A stretch of DNA of 64,000 bases from Streptomyces sp. CB03234 (GTDB taxonomy: Bacteria > Actinomycetota > Actinomycetes > Streptomycetales > Streptomycetaceae): positions 1,056,169-1,120,168 of the forward strand of contig NZ_LIYH01000001.1 of NCBI RefSeq assembly GCF_001905885.1. Reading direction: 5' to 3'. Positions 37,743 to 47,209 of the stretch are shown here, piece by piece; position 1 is the stretch's first letter; every line of letters starts with the position of its first letter. The notes beneath the pieces were generated by a model. That model was not told the DNA's origin and made no database searches. It saw only the letters and a list, made by a program, of their open reading frames with translations. The translations under genes and the position numbers were made by a program.

Positions 37743-39410
37743 GTGACAACCTTCACGCCCGACCCGCGGAACCGATCCGGCGACCACGCTGCCCAGGCGC
37801 CCTCATTTAGCCCGATGACGGGTGCGCCCGGTACGCTCACCGCCGTGCCACACGCTGATCAGTCCCGAACCACCCCGAAGGACGCCCCCGCGAAACACCC
37901 GGGAGCGCCCCGACCGGCCCAGGTCCGCCCCGCACCCCTGGGCGAGCTGGCGGCCCGGCTGGACATCCCGTCGCCGGGCAGCGCCGAGGTGACCGGCATC
38001 ACCCACGACTCGCGGGCCGTACGCCCCGGAGACGTGTACGCCGCCCTGCCGGGCGCCCGGCTCCACGGCGCCGACTTCGCCGGCCAGGCCGCGGACCTCG
38101 GGGCCGTCGCGATCCTCACCGACCCGTCGGGCGCCGAACGCGCCGCCGCGACCGGCCTGCCGGTCCTGGTCACCGATGACCCGCGCGGCCGGATGGGCGA
38201 GCTCGCCGCCGACATCTACGGCCGGCCGGGGAGCGACCTGCTCCAGATCGGCATCACCGGCACCTCGGGCAAGACCACCACGGCCTACCTCGTCGAAGGC
38301 GGCCTCAGGGCCGCCGGCCGGAGCACCGGGCTCATCGGCACCGTCGAGATGCGCATCGGTGACGAGCGCATCAAGTCCGAGCGGACCACCCCGGAAGCCA
38401 CCGACCTCCAGGCGCTCTTCGCGGTGATGCGCGAGCGCGGCGTCGAAGCGGTCGCCATGGAGGTCTCCAGCCACGCCCTCGTGCTCGGCCGGGTCGACGG
38501 CTGCGTCTTCGACGTCGCCGTCTTCAACAACCTCAGCCCGGAGCACATGGAGTTCCACTCCGGCATGGAGGACTACTTCCAGGCCAAGGCGCAGTTGTTC
38601 ACCCCGCGCCGCAGCCGGCAGGGAGTGGTGAACTTCGACGACGAGTACGGCAGGAGGCTGGTCAAGGAGGCCTCCGTCCCCGTCGTCACCTTCTCCGCCG
38701 AGGGCCATCCGGACGCCGACTGGCACGCCGAGGACGTGGAAATCGGCGCCCTGGGGAGCACGTTCACCATCGTGGGCCCCGAGGGCGAGCGGATCAGCGC
38801 CAAGGCCCCGCTGCCGGGCCCGTTCAACGTCGCCAACACGCTGGCCGCCGTCGTCACCCTCGCCGTGGCCGGAATCGACCCCCAGACCGCCGCCGACGGC
38901 GTCGCCGCCGTCCCCGGCGTACCCGGCCGCCTGGAGCGGGTCGACGCCGGCCAGCCCTACCTCGCGGTCGTCGACTACGCCCACAAGACGGACGCCGTCG
39001 AATCGGTCCTGCGCGCCCTGCGCAAGGTCACCGAGGGCAAGCTGCACGTCGTCCTGGGCTGCGGCGGCGACCGGGACGTCACCAAGCGGGGCCCGATGGG
39101 CGCCGCCGCCGCACGCCTCGCCGACACCGCCGTACTGACCTCAGACAACCCCCGCTCCGAGGACCCCCTCGCGATCCTCGCCGCCATGCTCGCCGGCGCC
39201 GCCGAGGTGCCGATCCACGAACGCGGCGAGGTCGCCGTCTTCGAGGACCGGGCCGCAGCGATCGCCGCCGCCGTGGCGCGCGCCCGGCCCGGTGACACCG
39301 TGCTGGTCGCGGGCAAGGGCCACGAGCAGGGCCAGGACATCGCCGGAGTGGTACGCCCCTTCGACGACCGCCAGGTCCTCCGCGAAGCAATCCAGAACAG
39401 TCAGGGATGA
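37743..39410 (+). CDS. murE: UDP-MurNAc-tripeptide ligase
   Basis: Adds the third amino acid (LL-diaminopimelate in Streptomyces) to UDP-MurNAc-dipeptide. From the GTG at 37743 it is 555 residues. The ATP loop is ITGTSGKTTT, the Mur-ligase centre has VAMEVSSHAL, and the DNPRSEDP motif is the diaminopimelate-type selectivity signature. GGGAG lies 6 bp before this GTG; a GTG at 37722 overlaps the ftsI stop (GTGA) and is an alternative. The first about 65 residues are low-complexity and precede the usual MurE start. Confidence 0.95.
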   Translation: MTTFTPDPRNRSGDHAAQAPSFSPMTGAPGTLTAVPHADQSRTTPKDAPAKHPGAPRPAQVRPAPLGELAARLDIPSPGSAEVTGITHDSRAVRPGDVYAALPGARLHGADFAGQAADLGAVAILTDPSGAERAAATGLPVLVTDDPRGRMGELAADIYGRPGSDLLQIGITGTSGKTTTAYLVEGGLRAAGRSTGLIGTVEMRIGDERIKSERTTPEATDLQALFAVMRERGVEAVAMEVSSHALVLGRVDGCVFDVAVFNNLSPEHMEFHSGMEDYFQAKAQLFTPRRSRQGVVNFDDEYGRRLVKEASVPVVTFSAEGHPDADWHAEDVEIGALGSTFTIVGPEGERISAKAPLPGPFNVANTLAAVVTLAVAGIDPQTAADGVAAVPGVPGRLERVDAGQPYLAVVDYAHKTDAVESVLRALRKVTEGKLHVVLGCGGDRDVTKRGPMGAAAARLADTAVLTSDNPRSEDPLAILAAMLAGAAEVPIHERGEVAVFEDRAAAIAAAVARARPGDTVLVAGKGHEQGQDIAGVVRPFDDRQVLREAIQNSQG

Positions 39411-39414
39411 AGTA

Positions 39415-40845
39415 GTGATCGCCCTCTCCCTCGCCGAGATCGCCGAAATCGTCGGCGGGCAGTCGTACGACATACCGGATCCGGCCATCCAGGTCACCGG
39501 CCCCGTCGTCATCGACTCCCGTCAGGTCGGGCCCGGCTCGCTCTTCGCCGCCTTCGCCGGCGAGAACGTCGACGGCCACGACTACGCGCAGCGCGCCATG
39601 GACGCGGGCGCGGCGGCCGTGCTGGCCACCCGCCCGGTCGGGGTGCCCGCCATCGTCGTGGACGACGTCCAGACGGCCCTGGGTGCCCTCGCCCGCGCGG
39701 TCGTCGGCCGCCTCGGCACGAAGGTCGTCGCGCTGACCGGCTCGGCCGGCAAGACCAGCACCAAGGACCTGATCGCCCAGGTGCTCCAGCGCAAGGGGCC
39801 CACGGTCTGGACGCCCGGCTCCCTCAACAACGAGATCGGCCTGCCGCTCACCGCGCTGCGCGCGGAGAAGGACACCGAGCACCTCGTCCTGGAGATGGGA
39901 GCGCGCGGAATCGGCCACATCCGCTACCTCACCGAGCTGACCCCGCCGGCCATCGGCCTGGTCCTGAACGTGGGCAGCGCCCACATCGGCGAGTTCGGCG
40001 GCCGCGAGCAGATCGCCCAGGCCAAGGGCGAGCTCGTCGAGGCGCTGCCGTCCGCCGAAGAGGGCGGCATCGCCGTGCTGAACGCCGACGACCCTCTCGT
40101 ACGGGCCATGGAAAACCGGACCCACGCGCGCGTGACGCTGTTCGGCGAGGCCGACGACGCCGCCGTACGTGCCGAGAATGTCCGGCTCACAGAGACCGGA
40201 CAGCCCTCTTTCAGGCTTCACACACCCACCGGGTGCAGTGACGTGACCTTGCGCCTGTACGGTGAGCACCACGTGTCGAACGCGCTCGCCGCGGCCGCCG
40301 TCGCCCATGAGCTGGGCATGTCCGTCGACGAGATCGCCACCGCGCTCTCCGAGGCGGGCTCCCTCTCCCGCTGGCGCATGGAGGTCACCGAGCGTCCGGA
40401 CGGTGTGACGATCGTCAACGACGCCTACAACGCGAACCCCGAGTCCATGCGAGCCGCCCTGCGCGCGCTCGCGGCCATGGGCAAGGCCGCACAGGCCAAG
40501 GGGGGCCGGACGTGGGCGGTGCTCGGTCAGATGGCCGAGCTGGGGGACGAGGCGCTCGCCGAGCACGACGCGGTCGGACGGCTCGCCGTCCGGCTCAACG
40601 TCAGCAAGCTCGTCGCAGTCGGGGGCAGGGAAGCGTCCTGGCTGCAACTGGGCGCATATAACGAGGGTTCGTGGGGTGAGGAGTCGGTGCACGTGTCCGA
40701 CGCACGGGCGGCGATCGACCTGTTGCGCAGTGAGCTGCGCCCGGGAGACGTCGTGCTGGTGAAGGCATCAAGGTCGGTCGGGCTCGAGCGGATCGCCCAG
40801 GCACTGCTCGAGAACACCACCGAGGGCGAGGTCACCGGCCGATGA
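39415..40845 (+). CDS. murF: UDP-MurNAc-tripeptide:D-Ala-D-Ala ligase
   Basis: Completes the UDP-MurNAc-pentapeptide, 476 residues from the GTG at 39415. Motifs: N-terminal [18 protein letters not shown] loop [12 protein letters not shown], central [14 protein letters not shown], and [11 protein letters not shown] in the C-terminal domain. The start is 4 bp after the murE stop. Its stop overlaps the mraY start (ATGA). Confidence 0.96.
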   Translation: MIALSLAEIAEIVGGQSYDIPDPAIQVTGPVVIDSRQVGPGSLFAAFAGENVDGHDYAQRAMDAGAAAVLATRPVGVPAIVVDDVQTALGALARAVVGRLGTKVVALTGSAGKTSTKDLIAQVLQRKGPTVWTPGSLNNEIGLPLTALRAEKDTEHLVLEMGARGIGHIRYLTELTPPAIGLVLNVGSAHIGEFGGREQIAQAKGELVEALPSAEEGGIAVLNADDPLVRAMENRTHARVTLFGEADDAAVRAENVRLTETGQPSFRLHTPTGCSDVTLRLYGEHHVSNALAAAAVAHELGMSVDEIATALSEAGSLSRWRMEVTERPDGVTIVNDAYNANPESMRAALRALAAMGKAAQAKGGRTWAVLGQMAELGDEALAEHDAVGRLAVRLNVSKLVAVGGREASWLQLGAYNEGSWGEESVHVSDARAAIDLLRSELRPGDVVLVKASRSVGLERIAQALLENTTEGEVTGR

Positions 40846-41912
40846 GGCAGATCCTCTTCGCGGGAGCCATCGGGCTCTTCCTGACCCTGATCGGTACGCC
40901 GCTGCTGATCAAGCTTCTGGCCCGCAAGGGATACGGGCAGTTCATCCGCGACGACGGCCCGCGTACGCACGGCAGCAAGAAGGGCACGCCCACCATGGGC
41001 GGTATCTCCTTCATCCTGGCCACGCTCATCGCGTACGCGCTCGCCAAGGTCATCACGGGCGAGGACCCGACCTACTCGGGCGTCCTGGTGCTGTTCCTGA
41101 TGGCGGGCATGGGCCTCGTCGGCTTCCTCGACGACTACATCAAGATCGTCAAGCAGCGTTCGCTGGGCCTGCGGGCCAAGGCGAAGATGGCCGGCCAGCT
41201 GATCGTCGGCATCGCCTTCGCCGTCCTGGCGCTGCAGTTCGCCGACAGCCGCGGCCAGACCCCGGCCTCCACCAAGCTCTCCTTCATCACCGACTTCGGC
41301 TGGTCCATCGGCCCGGTGCTGTTCGTGGTCTGGGCGCTGTTCATGATCCTGGCCATGTCGAACGGCGTGAACCTCACGGACGGTCTCGACGGCCTCGCCA
41401 CCGGTGCCTCGGTGATGGTCTTCGGCGCGTACACCTTCATCGGGCTGTGGCAGTTCCAGGAGTCGTGCGCCAACGCCCAGACCCTGACGAACCCCAACGC
41501 CTGTTTCGAGGTGCGGGACCCGCTCGACCTCGCCGTCGTCGCCTCCGCGCTGATGGGCGCCTGCTTCGGCTTCCTGTGGTGGAACACCTCGCCCGCCAAG
41601 ATCTTCATGGGTGACACCGGCTCGCTCGCCCTCGGCGGCGCCCTCGCGGGCCTGGCGATCTGCTCCCGTACGGAGCTGCTGCTGGCCCTGCTGGGCGGCC
41701 TGTTCGTCCTCATCACCCTCTCCGTCGTCATCCAGGTCGGCTCTTTCAAGATGACCGGCAAGCGGGTCTTCCGGATGGCGCCGCTCCAGCACCACTTCGA
41801 ACTCAAGGGCTGGTCCGAAGTGCTCGTGGTGGTCCGGTTCTGGATCATTCAGGGCATGTGCGTCATCGTGGGACTCGGCCTCTTCTACGCGGGATGGGCA
41901 GCCGACAAGTGA
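40842..41912 (+). CDS. mraY: Phospho-MurNAc-pentapeptide transferase (lipid I synthase)
   Basis: Integral membrane enzyme that moves phospho-MurNAc-pentapeptide to undecaprenyl phosphate, 356 residues with ten predicted helices. The motifs are [16 protein letters not shown], the catalytic Asp pair in [22 protein letters not shown] and the [10 protein letters not shown] loop. The ATG overlaps murF by 4 bp and its TGA overlaps the murD GTG. Confidence 0.97.
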   Translation: MRQILFAGAIGLFLTLIGTPLLIKLLARKGYGQFIRDDGPRTHGSKKGTPTMGGISFILATLIAYALAKVITGEDPTYSGVLVLFLMAGMGLVGFLDDYIKIVKQRSLGLRAKAKMAGQLIVGIAFAVLALQFADSRGQTPASTKLSFITDFGWSIGPVLFVVWALFMILAMSNGVNLTDGLDGLATGASVMVFGAYTFIGLWQFQESCANAQTLTNPNACFEVRDPLDLAVVASALMGACFGFLWWNTSPAKIFMGDTGSLALGGALAGLAICSRTELLLALLGGLFVLITLSVVIQVGSFKMTGKRVFRMAPLQHHFELKGWSEVLVVVRFWIIQGMCVIVGLGLFYAGWAADK

Positions 41913-43324
41913 GTACCTCCTGGCAGGGCAAAAACGTCACCGTCGCCGGTCTGGGTGTGAGCGGCATCCCCGCCGCGAGGGTCCTCGCAGGCCTGGGCGC
42001 GCGTGTCACGGTCGTCAACGACGGCGACGACGAGCGCTCCCGTACGCAGGCGGCGCAGCTGGAGGCGGAGGGCATCACCGTCCGCCTCGGCGACGGGGCG
42101 ACCCTGCCGGAGGGCACCGAGCTGGTCGTCACCACCCCCGGCTGGCAGCCCGACAAGCCGCTGTTCGCCGCGGCAGCCGAGGCGGGCGTGGAGGTCTGGG
42201 GCGACGTCGAGCTGGCGTGGCGGCTGCGAGGCCCGGACGCCGCGCCCTGGCTCGCGGTCACCGGCACCAACGGCAAGACCACGACCGTACGGATGCTCGC
42301 CGCCATCCTGGAGGCGGCGGGCCTGAAGACCGCGGCCGTCGGCAACATCGGCGTCTCGCTCCTGGACGCCGTCCTCGGCGAGGAGACGTACGACGTCCTC
42401 GCCGTCGAGCTGTCCAGCTACCAGCTGCACTGGGCGCCCTCCCTCCGCGCCCACTCCGCCGCCGTCCTGAACCTGGCCCCCGACCACCTCGACTGGCACG
42501 GCTCCATGCAGGCGTACGCCGCCGACAAGGGCCGCATCTACGAGGGCAACCAGGTCGCCTGCGTCTACAACGTCGCCGACAAGGCCACCGAGGACCTGGT
42601 GCGCGAGGCCGACGTGGAGGAGGGCTGCCGCGCCATCGGCTTCACCCTCGGTACGCCGGGCCCTTCCCAGGTCGGCATCGTGGACGACCTCCTGGTGGAC
42701 CGCGCATTCGTCGAGAACCGCCGGGAGCAGGCCCAGGAGCTCGCCCAGGTCTCCGACATCAACCCGCCGGCCCCGCACAACATCGCCAACGCGCTCGCCG
42801 CGGCGGCCCTGGCCCGCGCCTTCGGCGTCGAGCCGCAGGCGGTACGCGACGGACTGCGGGCCTTCCGGCCCGACCCGCACCGCATCGAGCTCGTCGAGGA
42901 GATCCAGGGCGTGCGCTGGGTCGACGACTCCAAGGCCACCAACACGCACGCCGCGGAGGCGTCGCTGGCCGCGTACGACCCGATCGTCTGGATCGCCGGA
43001 GGCCTCGCCAAGGGCGCGACGTTCGACGAGCTGGTCGCCGCGTCGGCGAAGCGGCTGCGGGGTGTCGTGCTCATGGGCGCCGACCGCGCCCTGATCCGGG
43101 AAGCCCTCGCGCGACACGCCCCCGAGGTACCGGTCGTCGACCTCGACCGGACCGACACTGGGGCGATGCCGGCGGCGGTCCGGGAGGCGGCGCGGCTCGC
43201 ACAGCCCGGGGACACGGTCCTGCTCGCCCCGGCCTGCGCCTCGATGGACATGTTCGCCAACTACAACAAGCGGGGCGAGGCGTTCGCGGACGCGGTCCGC
43301 GCACTCGCCGCCGAGCGCGCCTGA
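41909..43324 (+). CDS. murD: UDP-MurNAc-alanine:D-glutamate ligase
   Basis: Adds D-Glu to UDP-MurNAc-L-Ala, 471 residues. An N-terminal Rossmann domain ([14 protein letters not shown]) is followed by the ATP loop [24 protein letters not shown] and the C-terminal [11 protein letters not shown] motif. I used the GTG at 41909, which overlaps the mraY stop (GTGA); an ATG at 41894 inside mraY is possible. A 49-bp gap with a strong ribosome site follows before ftsW. Confidence 0.95.
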   Translation: MSTSWQGKNVTVAGLGVSGIPAARVLAGLGARVTVVNDGDDERSRTQAAQLEAEGITVRLGDGATLPEGTELVVTTPGWQPDKPLFAAAAEAGVEVWGDVELAWRLRGPDAAPWLAVTGTNGKTTTVRMLAAILEAAGLKTAAVGNIGVSLLDAVLGEETYDVLAVELSSYQLHWAPSLRAHSAAVLNLAPDHLDWHGSMQAYAADKGRIYEGNQVACVYNVADKATEDLVREADVEEGCRAIGFTLGTPGPSQVGIVDDLLVDRAFVENRREQAQELAQVSDINPPAPHNIANALAAAALARAFGVEPQAVRDGLRAFRPDPHRIELVEEIQGVRWVDDSKATNTHAAEASLAAYDPIVWIAGGLAKGATFDELVAASAKRLRGVVLMGADRALIREALARHAPEVPVVDLDRTDTGAMPAAVREAARLAQPGDTVLLAPACASMDMFANYNKRGEAFADAVRALAAERA

Positions 43325-43373
43325 CAGCCACCAGGTCCGGCCGCGCCGGGCACGACTGGAGGGGACAGCGACC

Positions 43374-44993
43374 ATGCCGGCCGACCACGCCGCCGCGTAC
43401 GCACCGCACCGCGCGGGTCTCGCCTTGAACGGCCCGTCCATGGGTGCCGCCCTCACGCGCCGCACCATGGGTGTCGCCCTCACGCGCCGCGCCATGGGTG
43501 CCGCGTCGAACGCCCTGCCCATCGGCGCCGCCCTGAAAGCCACGGCCATGGCGATGGGCCGCGTCTTTGGCGGCGCCACCACGGGGACCGCCCCGCGCGG
43601 GAGCGCCATGGGGCCCGCCCGGCGGGTGCGCGGCGCCGGACTGGCCGTCCGTGGCCGGACCGCCGGGCTGCGGCGGCCGCCCACCGCCCGTAAGGCGGCC
43701 GGCCGGGGCCGTAGGATCCCCGCTCCGCGCCCGCCGCGCGGGAGCGGGGTGCGCGGGCTCTACGAGCGGGCACGGCGGGCCTGGGACCGCCCTCTGACGG
43801 CGTACTACGTGATCCTCGGCGCCAGCCTGCTGATCACCGTCCTGGGCCTGGTGATGGTCTACTCGGCGTCGCAGATCAAGGCGCTGGAGCTGTCGCTGTC
43901 CGACACGTACTTCTTCCGCAAGCAGTTCCTGGCCGCCGCCATCGGCACCGGGCTGCTGCTGTTCGCCTCCCGGGTCCCGGCCAAGCTGCACCGGGCGCTC
44001 GCCTATCCGCTGCTCGTGGGCACCGTCTTCCTGATGGTGCTCGTCCAGATCCCGGGGATAGGGCATTCCGTCAACGGCAACCAGAACTGGATCTATCTGG
44101 GCGGCCCCTTCCAGCTCCAGCCCAGCGAGTTCGGCAAGCTGGCGCTGATCCTGTGGGGCGCGGACCTGCTCGCCCGCAAGCAGGACAAACGGTTGCTCAC
44201 CCAGTGGAAGCACCTGCTGGTGCCTCTCGTTCCCGTCGCCTTCATGCTGCTCGGGCTGATCATGCTGGGCGGCGACATGGGGACGGCGATCATCCTCACC
44301 GCGATCCTCTTCGGCCTGCTGTGGCTGGCCGGCGCCCCCACCCGGATGTTCGTGGGGGTGCTGGGCGTCGCCGCCACGATCGGCGTGATGCTGATCAGGA
44401 CCAGCGAGAACCGGATGGCGCGGCTCGCCTGCATCGGCGCCACCGAGCCCGGTCCCGGTGACTCGTGCTGGCAGGCCGTGCACGGGATCTATGCTCTGGC
44501 ATCAGGCGGATGGTTCGGTTCCGGACTGGGGGCGAGTGTGGAAAAATGGGGCCAACTCCCCGAACCTCACACCGACTTCATCTTCGCCATCACCGGGGAG
44601 GAACTGGGGCTGGCGGGGACGCTGTCGGTACTCGCCCTGTTCGCGGCTCTAGGCTATGCGGGTATCCGCGTGGCCGGACGCACGGAGGACCCCTTCGTGA
44701 GGTATGCCGCGGGAGGCGTGACCACCTGGATCACGGCGCAGGCCGTGGTCAACATCGGTGCGGTGCTCGGCCTGCTGCCGATCGCCGGTGTCCCGCTCCC
44801 GCTGTTCTCCTACGGAGGTTCCGCCCTGCTGCCGACCATGTTCGCCGTCGGTCTGCTCATCGCCTTCGCGCGAGAGGAGCCCGCGGCGAAGGCGGCCCTG
44901 GCCATGCGACAGCCTGGTCTCGGCACATGGGCCGGGGTGAGTTGGAAGTCGATGCGACGGCGCGTCAAGAAGCGTCCGTCCGGAGAGCGGTGA
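43374..44993 (+). CDS. ftsW: Septal peptidoglycan polymerase FtsW (SEDS family)
   Basis: SEDS glycosyltransferase that polymerises septal glycan together with FtsI. The 539-residue protein has about ten helices from residue 143, with the SEDS blocks VMVYSAS, PSEFGKLALI, GGDMGTAIIL, EPHTDFIFAITGEELG (catalytic-loop Asp) and PLPLFSYGGSALLPTM. About 135 residues precede the first helix, much longer than usual; they are Ala/Met/Arg-rich with a repeated MGxALTRR unit from a 27-bp duplication. The ATG is nevertheless supported by GGAGGGG 9 bp upstream (43358-43364). Confidence 0.94.
   Translation: MPADHAAAYAPHRAGLALNGPSMGAALTRRTMGVALTRRAMGAASNALPIGAALKATAMAMGRVFGGATTGTAPRGSAMGPARRVRGAGLAVRGRTAGLRRPPTARKAAGRGRRIPAPRPPRGSGVRGLYERARRAWDRPLTAYYVILGASLLITVLGLVMVYSASQIKALELSLSDTYFFRKQFLAAAIGTGLLLFASRVPAKLHRALAYPLLVGTVFLMVLVQIPGIGHSVNGNQNWIYLGGPFQLQPSEFGKLALILWGADLLARKQDKRLLTQWKHLLVPLVPVAFMLLGLIMLGGDMGTAIILTAILFGLLWLAGAPTRMFVGVLGVAATIGVMLIRTSENRMARLACIGATEPGPGDSCWQAVHGIYALASGGWFGSGLGASVEKWGQLPEPHTDFIFAITGEELGLAGTLSVLALFAALGYAGIRVAGRTEDPFVRYAAGGVTTWITAQAVVNIGAVLGLLPIAGVPLPLFSYGGSALLPTMFAVGLLIAFAREEPAAKAALAMRQPGLGTWAGVSWKSMRRRVKKRPSGER
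43439..43492. repeat. 27-bp tandem duplication inside ftsW
   Basis: Two copies (43439-43465 and 43466-43492) differ at two positions, followed by a 13-bp partial third copy. They encode the repeated MGAALTRRT / MGVALTRRA / MGAA units of the cytoplasmic N-terminal extension. Confidence 0.88.
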
Positions 44994-44999
44994 ATTTCG

Positions 45000-46094
45000 G
45001 TGCATGTCGTACTCGCCGGTGGGGGGACCGCCGGCCACATCGAGCCCGCGCTCGCCCTCGCGGACGCCCTGCGCAGGCAGGACCCGACCGTGGGGATCAC
45101 GGCCCTCGGTACGGAGCGGGGTCTGGAGACCCGTCTCGTACCGGAGCGGGGCTACGAGCTGGCGCTCATCCCCGCCGTCCCGTTGCCACGCAAGCCCACC
45201 CCCGAGCTGATCACCGTCCCGGGGCGGCTGCGCGGCACGATCAAGGCCGCCGAGCAGATCCTGGAGCGTACGAAGGCGGACTGCGTCGTCGGCTTCGGCG
45301 GCTACGTGGCGCTGCCCGGCTACCTGGCGGCCAAACGGCTCGGCGTACCGATCGTGGTCCACGAGGCCAACGCGCGGCCCGGCCTCGCCAACAAGATCGG
45401 TTCGCGGTACGCGGCCGGGGTCGCCGTCGCCACGCCCGACAGCAAGCTGCGGGGCGCCCGCTACATCGGCATCCCGCTGCGGCACACCATCGCCACCCTC
45501 GACCGCGCCCGGGTCCGCCCGGAGGCGCGCGCCGCGTTCGGTCTGGACCCGAACCTGCCGACGCTGCTGGTCTCCGGCGGCTCACAGGGCGCCCGCCGGC
45601 TGAACGAGGTGATCCAGCAGATCGCCCCGGTCCTCCAGCGCTCCGGCATCCAGATCCTGCACGCGGTCGGCCCGAAGAACGAACTGCCGCACGTCGACAA
45701 CATGCCCGGTATGCCGCCCTACATCCCGGTACCGTACGTGGACCGGATGGACCTCGCGTACGCCGCGGCCGACATGATGCTGTGCCGCGCGGGCGCGATG
45801 ACCGTCGCCGAGCTCTCCGCCGTCGGGCTGCCCGCCGCGTACGTACCGCTGCCGATCGGCAACGGCGAACAGCGGCTCAACGCCCAGCCGGTGGTCAAGG
45901 CGGGCGGCGGCCTGCTGGTCGACGACGCCGAGCTGACGCCCGAGTGGGTCCAGGGCAATGTGCTCCCGGTGCTCTCCGACCCGCACCGGCTGTACGAGAT
46001 GTCCCGCGCCGCCGCCGAGTTCGGCCGCCGGGACGCCGACGACCTGCTCGTCGGCATGGTCTACGAGGCGATCGCGGCACGCCACAGGGCGTGA
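45000..46094 (+). CDS. murG: UDP-GlcNAc:lipid I GlcNAc transferase
   Basis: Converts lipid I to lipid II at the inner membrane face, 364 residues, a two-domain GT-B fold. Motifs: [55 protein letters not shown] and [11 protein letters not shown] in the donor site. The GTG start is 6 bp after the ftsW stop. murC, which commonly follows murG, is absent and ftsQ comes next. Confidence 0.96.
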   Translation: MHVVLAGGGTAGHIEPALALADALRRQDPTVGITALGTERGLETRLVPERGYELALIPAVPLPRKPTPELITVPGRLRGTIKAAEQILERTKADCVVGFGGYVALPGYLAAKRLGVPIVVHEANARPGLANKIGSRYAAGVAVATPDSKLRGARYIGIPLRHTIATLDRARVRPEARAAFGLDPNLPTLLVSGGSQGARRLNEVIQQIAPVLQRSGIQILHAVGPKNELPHVDNMPGMPPYIPVPYVDRMDLAYAAADMMLCRAGAMTVAELSAVGLPAAYVPLPIGNGEQRLNAQPVVKAGGGLLVDDAELTPEWVQGNVLPVLSDPHRLYEMSRAAAEFGRRDADDLLVGMVYEAIAARHRA

Positions 46095-46107
46095 GAAGGC
46101 AGGGAGC

Positions 46108-46929
46108 ATGGCCGGGCCGACGACGACCACCGAGCGCGGTGCGCGGGGGACCAGGAAGGGCCTGTCGTCGGCCCGGCCCTTCCGGTCGGGACGCCCCGGG
46201 CCGGGTGGTGGCCGCAAGGCGCTGCCCGGCCCCCGTGCCGTGATCCTGATCCTGGCCGCCCTGGCCCTGCTCGCGAGCGGGGTGTGGCTCTTCTACGGTT
46301 CCGCGTGGCTGCGGGTCGAGCAGGTCACCACGTCCGGTACGCGGGTGCTGACGCCCGCCGAGGTCAGGGCGGCCGCCGCGGTGCCGGTCGGGGCGCCGGT
46401 GGTGTCGGTCGACACGGACGAGATCGAGGACCGGCTGCGGCGCGCCCTGCCCCGGATCGACTCGGTGGACGTGGTCCGTTCCTGGCCGCGCGGAATCGGT
46501 CTGCACGTGGTCGAGCGCACGCCGGTCCTCCTGATGGAAAACGGCGGAAAGTTCACCGAAGTGGACGCCGGGGGTGTGCGTTTCGCCACGGTTGACGGGA
46601 CGAAGGCCCCGAAAGGCGTGCCCCTGCTGGAGTTGACGGTGGCTCAGTCACCCAGCCTGCGCCGCTTCGGTGCCGACCGGCTGACCGCCGAGGCGGTCCA
46701 TGTGGCCGGTGACCTGCCGGCGCTGGTGGCCAAGGACACCAAGATGCTGCGGGTCCGTTCGTACGACTCCATCACGCTGGAGTTGACGGGCGGCCGGACC
46801 GTGGTGTGGGGCAGCGGCGAGGACGGCGAGGCGAAAGCGCGTGCGCTCATCGCACTGATGAAGGCGGCGCCCAAAGCGGGGCACTTCGACGTGAGTGCCC
46901 CGACTGCCCCGGCGGCATCACGGAGTTGA
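46108..46929 (+). CDS. ftsQ: Cell division protein FtsQ (DivIB)
   Basis: Bitopic divisome protein of 273 residues: a basic cytoplasmic tail, one membrane helix (about 44-67), a POTRA domain starting LRVEQVTTSGTRVLTPAEVRAA and the FtsQ domain with VVERTPVLLM. The ATG has AGGGAG 1-6 bp upstream in an AAGGCAGGGAGC stretch and lies 13 bp after murG. It bridges FtsL/FtsB to later division proteins. Confidence 0.93.
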   Translation: MAGPTTTTERGARGTRKGLSSARPFRSGRPGPGGGRKALPGPRAVILILAALALLASGVWLFYGSAWLRVEQVTTSGTRVLTPAEVRAAAAVPVGAPVVSVDTDEIEDRLRRALPRIDSVDVVRSWPRGIGLHVVERTPVLLMENGGKFTEVDAGGVRFATVDGTKAPKGVPLLELTVAQSPSLRRFGADRLTAEAVHVAGDLPALVAKDTKMLRVRSYDSITLELTGGRTVVWGSGEDGEAKARALIALMKAAPKAGHFDVSAPTAPAASRS

Positions 46930-47012
46930 CGCACATATGCGCTGGCCAGCACCCTGGTTGGTCAGCGCTATGGGTGATCACATAGGGTGAAAAGAAAAAC
47001 GGGAGGTTCGGC

Positions 47013-47087
47013 GTGTTCGTTGAACGTGCGCCACTTGTCGACTTAGTGTCCTGTTCGGAAGAGTCCAGCGAACAGAGACACTGGTAA
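47013..47087 (+). CDS. Putative 24-codon leader peptide with a TTA codon before ftsZ
   Basis: GGGAGG (47001-47006) lies 6 bp before a GTG that opens a 24-codon frame starting [12 protein letters not shown], ending SEQRHW and TAA. Codon 11 is TTA (47043-47045), the rare codon read only by the bldA tRNA in Streptomyces. The frame contains a long hairpin (47046-47081), and its stop codon begins a second inverted repeat. It could be a translated regulatory leader for ftsZ. The rival view is that the region is only promoter: TTGAAC (47020-47025) and TAGTGT (47044-47049), 18 bp apart, fall in the same stretch. Confidence 0.4.
   Translation: MFVERAPLVDLVSCSEESSEQRHW
47046..47081 (+). promoter_or_regulatory. 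Long hairpin upstream of ftsZ
   Basis: GTGTC plus CTGTTCG (47046-47057) pair with CGAACAG and GACAC (47069-47075, 47077-47081) with a single bulged A and an 11-nt loop. It lies within the putative leader peptide, directly after its TTA codon, in the 280-bp ftsQ-ftsZ interval, which is expected to hold several ftsZ promoters. Confidence 0.55.
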
Positions 47088-47110
47088 CCCTAAACTTCAA
47101 CGTTAGGGTT
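47086..47110. repeat. Inverted repeat AACCCTAA-N9-TTAGGGTT upstream of ftsZ
   Basis: Perfect 8-bp arms (47086-47093, 47103-47110), about 100 bp before the ftsZ start. The A/T content is higher than in its surroundings. It may be an operator or a second RNA stem that competes with the preceding hairpin. Confidence 0.6.
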
Positions 47111-47209
47111 TGGGTCGGCGTTTCGGACCGTCCCAATCGGCATCCGTCGTCGCGGCGCGAAGACCACCGCGAAGTGGCGACACGTAACTCGAGGCGAGAG
47201 GCCTTCGAC

